Assembly (NCBI GenBank): GCA_027489375.1
Contig: JAIXZW010000005.1
Coordinates: 372,001 to 436,000, forward strand
Direction of reading: 5' to 3'
Source of the DNA: Paracoccaceae bacterium
GTDB taxonomy: Bacteria > Pseudomonadota > Alphaproteobacteria > Rhodobacterales > Rhodobacteraceae
Length of the DNA stretch: 64,000 nucleotides
Under the pieces are notes generated by a model. It was not told the origin of the DNA. It did no database searches and saw only the letters and a list, made by a program, of their open reading frames with translations. The translations under genes and the position numbers were made by a program. This document shows, piece by piece, positions 62,683 through 64,000 of this stretch (position 1 is its first letter; each line of letters opens with the position of its first letter).

Positions 62683-63387
62683 ATGAAGAAAGTCTATCCC
62701 AGCGCCGAAGCCGCGCTGGACGGGTTGCTGTTCGACGGAATGCTGGTCGCCTCGGGCGGCTTCGGCCTCTGCGGCATCCCCGAACTCCTCATCGCCGCCA
62801 TCCGCAAGGCAGGGACGAAAAACCTCACCGTGGCCTCGAACAACGCGGGCGTCGACGGCTTCGGCCTCGGCGTGCTGCTGGAATCGCGTCAGGTGAAGAA
62901 GATGATCTCCTCCTACGTGGGCGAAAACGCCGAATTCATGCGCCAGTATCTCTCGGGCGAGCTTGAACTCGAATTCAACCCCCAAGGCACCCTTGCCGAA
63001 CGCATGCGCGCAGGCGGCGCGGGCATCCCCGGCTTCTACACCCGCACGGGCGTGGGCACGGTGATCGCCGAGGGGAAAGAACACAAGGATTTCGACGGCA
63101 AGACCTACATCCTCGAACGCGCCATCAACGCCGACCTCTCCATCGTCAAGGCGTGGAAGGCCGACCCCTCGGGCAACCTCGTCTTCCGCAAGACCGCCCG
63201 CAACTTCAACCCGCCCGCCGCGACCTGCGGCAAGGTCTGCGTGGCCGAGGTCGAGGAAATCGTCCCCCTCGGATCGCTCGACCCCGACACCATCCACCTC
63301 CCCGGCATCTACGTGCACCGCATCGTCCAAGGGCAGCACGAGAAACGCATCGAACAGCGCACCGTGCGGAAGAAGGAGCAGGCATAA
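62683..63387 (+). CDS. scoA: 3-Oxoacid CoA-transferase subunit A
   Basis: 234-aa alpha subunit of succinyl-CoA:3-ketoacid CoA-transferase (or acetoacetate:acetyl-CoA transferase AtoD). Signatures: [80 protein letters not shown]. It acts in ketone-body / acetoacetate use. ATG 62683 after GGGGAGGGAG is the family start. The stop overlaps the scoB start (TAATG), so the two subunits are made together. Confidence 0.94.
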   Translation: MKKVYPSAEAALDGLLFDGMLVASGGFGLCGIPELLIAAIRKAGTKNLTVASNNAGVDGFGLGVLLESRQVKKMISSYVGENAEFMRQYLSGELELEFNPQGTLAERMRAGGAGIPGFYTRTGVGTVIAEGKEHKDFDGKTYILERAINADLSIVKAWKADPSGNLVFRKTARNFNPPAATCGKVCVAEVEEIVPLGSLDPDTIHLPGIYVHRIVQGQHEKRIEQRTVRKKEQA

Positions 63388-64000
63388 TGTGGGACCGCAA
63401 CCAGATGGCCGCCCGCGCGGCGCAGGAACTGCAAGACGGCTGGTATGTGAACCTCGGCATCGGCATCCCGACGCTGGTGGCGAACTACATCCCCGAGGGC
63501 GTCGAAGTGACCCTGCAATCCGAAAACGGCATGCTCGGCATGGGGCCTTTCCCCTATGAGGGCGAGGAAGACCCCGACCTGATCAACGCAGGCAAGCAGA
63601 CCATCACCGAACTGCCCCAAACCGCCTTCTTCGACTCTGCCACCTCCTTCGCCATGATCCGCGGCGGCAAGATCGCAATGGCCATCCTCGGCGCGATGGA
63701 AGTTGCCGAAAACGGCGACCTCGCGAACTGGATGATCCCCGGCAAACTCGTCAAAGGCATGGGCGGGGCGATGGACCTCGTCGCAGGCGTGGGCCGCGTG
63801 GTCGTGGTCATGGACCACACCAGCAAGCATGGTGAATCGAAGGTGCTGAAACGCTGCACGCTGCCCCTCACCGGCCAAGGCGTGGTCAACCGCATCATCA
63901 CCAACCTCGGCGTCCTCGACGTGGTGGAAGGCGGGTTGAAGATCGTCGAACTGGCCGATGGCGTGACCGAAGCCGAACTGCGGGCGGCGACCGAGGCGAC
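63387..64000 (+). CDS. scoB: 3-Oxoacid CoA-transferase subunit B (partial)
   Basis: N-terminal ~204 residues of the beta subunit; the 3' end is beyond the right edge but little should be missing. It begins [20 protein letters not shown]. The catalytic glutamate is in [40 protein letters not shown] and [20 protein letters not shown] follow. It partners with scoA, transferring CoA from succinyl-CoA to acetoacetate. Codon use matches the rest of the window. Confidence 0.94.
   Translation, partial: MWDRNQMAARAAQELQDGWYVNLGIGIPTLVANYIPEGVEVTLQSENGMLGMGPFPYEGEEDPDLINAGKQTITELPQTAFFDSATSFAMIRGGKIAMAILGAMEVAENGDLANWMIPGKLVKGMGGAMDLVAGVGRVVVVMDHTSKHGESKVLKRCTLPLTGQGVVNRIITNLGVLDVVEGGLKIVELADGVTEAELRAATEA

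Overview
The window is very GC-rich and almost fully coding. Its gene content and order point to an alphaproteobacterium of the family Rhodobacteraceae: an aerobic cob operon behind a cobalamin riboswitch, the pccB...pccA-mcm propionate block with a PccR-type regulator, bioMNY, betIBA/choXWV, and one GGATATTTG-containing intergenic repeat scattered at gene ends. No phage, insertion sequence, plasmid or CRISPR signature was seen; this is core chromosome. The genus is not assigned.

Region 1 (1-13.4 kb), aerobic cobalamin synthesis. A cobalamin riboswitch on the minus strand (10661-10865) heads a tightly overlapping run: DUF1636 ferredoxin-like protein, cobW, cobN, cobG, cobH, cobI, cobJ, then cobL, cobE and cobM (cut by the left edge). 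cobK lies on the plus strand inside this run, converging on cobJ and sharing start-codon bases with cobL. cobO and cobQ run rightward from the other side of the riboswitch.

Region 2 (13.4-15.8 kb), putative signalling island: a LapG-like cysteine peptidase, an HNOBA-GGDEF diguanylate cyclase and an H-NOX-like protein that appears to have lost its haem ligand.

Region 3 (15.8-29 kb), propionyl-CoA assimilation and its regulation: B12-dependent methylmalonyl-CoA mutase, pccA, several small envelope proteins, pccB, a DMT-type membrane protein, a Bcr/CflA efflux pump and the PccR-like regulator. TTTGCAAA-type sites lie upstream of pccB and of the regulator. DUF465 and thermonuclease genes follow.

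Region 4 (29-35.8 kb), choline to betaine: betA-betB-betI divergent from the choline ABC importer choXWV.

Region 5 (35.8-54.7 kb), mixed housekeeping and accessory genes: topA, dprA, gabT, the biotin ECF transporter bioMNY, an atypical thiolase plus short acyl-CoA ligase, a HpcH/HpaI aldolase, aroQ, an SRPBCC/ArsR pair, metF/metR, a large adenylation-carrier-acyltransferase fusion, an inositol-phosphatase family gene and a rhomboid protease.

Region 6 (54.7-64 kb): putA with divergent Lrp-type putR, an ammonium transporter, tRNA-Leu(UAA), a META-domain envelope protein with an unknown co-transcribed gene, and the two subunits of a 3-oxoacid CoA-transferase (the second cut by the right edge).

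The main leads are the adenylation-carrier-acyltransferase fusion (50160-52745), the degenerate H-NOX/diguanylate cyclase/LapG-like cluster, and the sixteen-copy intergenic element, three pairs of which sit at a near-constant 58-60 bp spacing.
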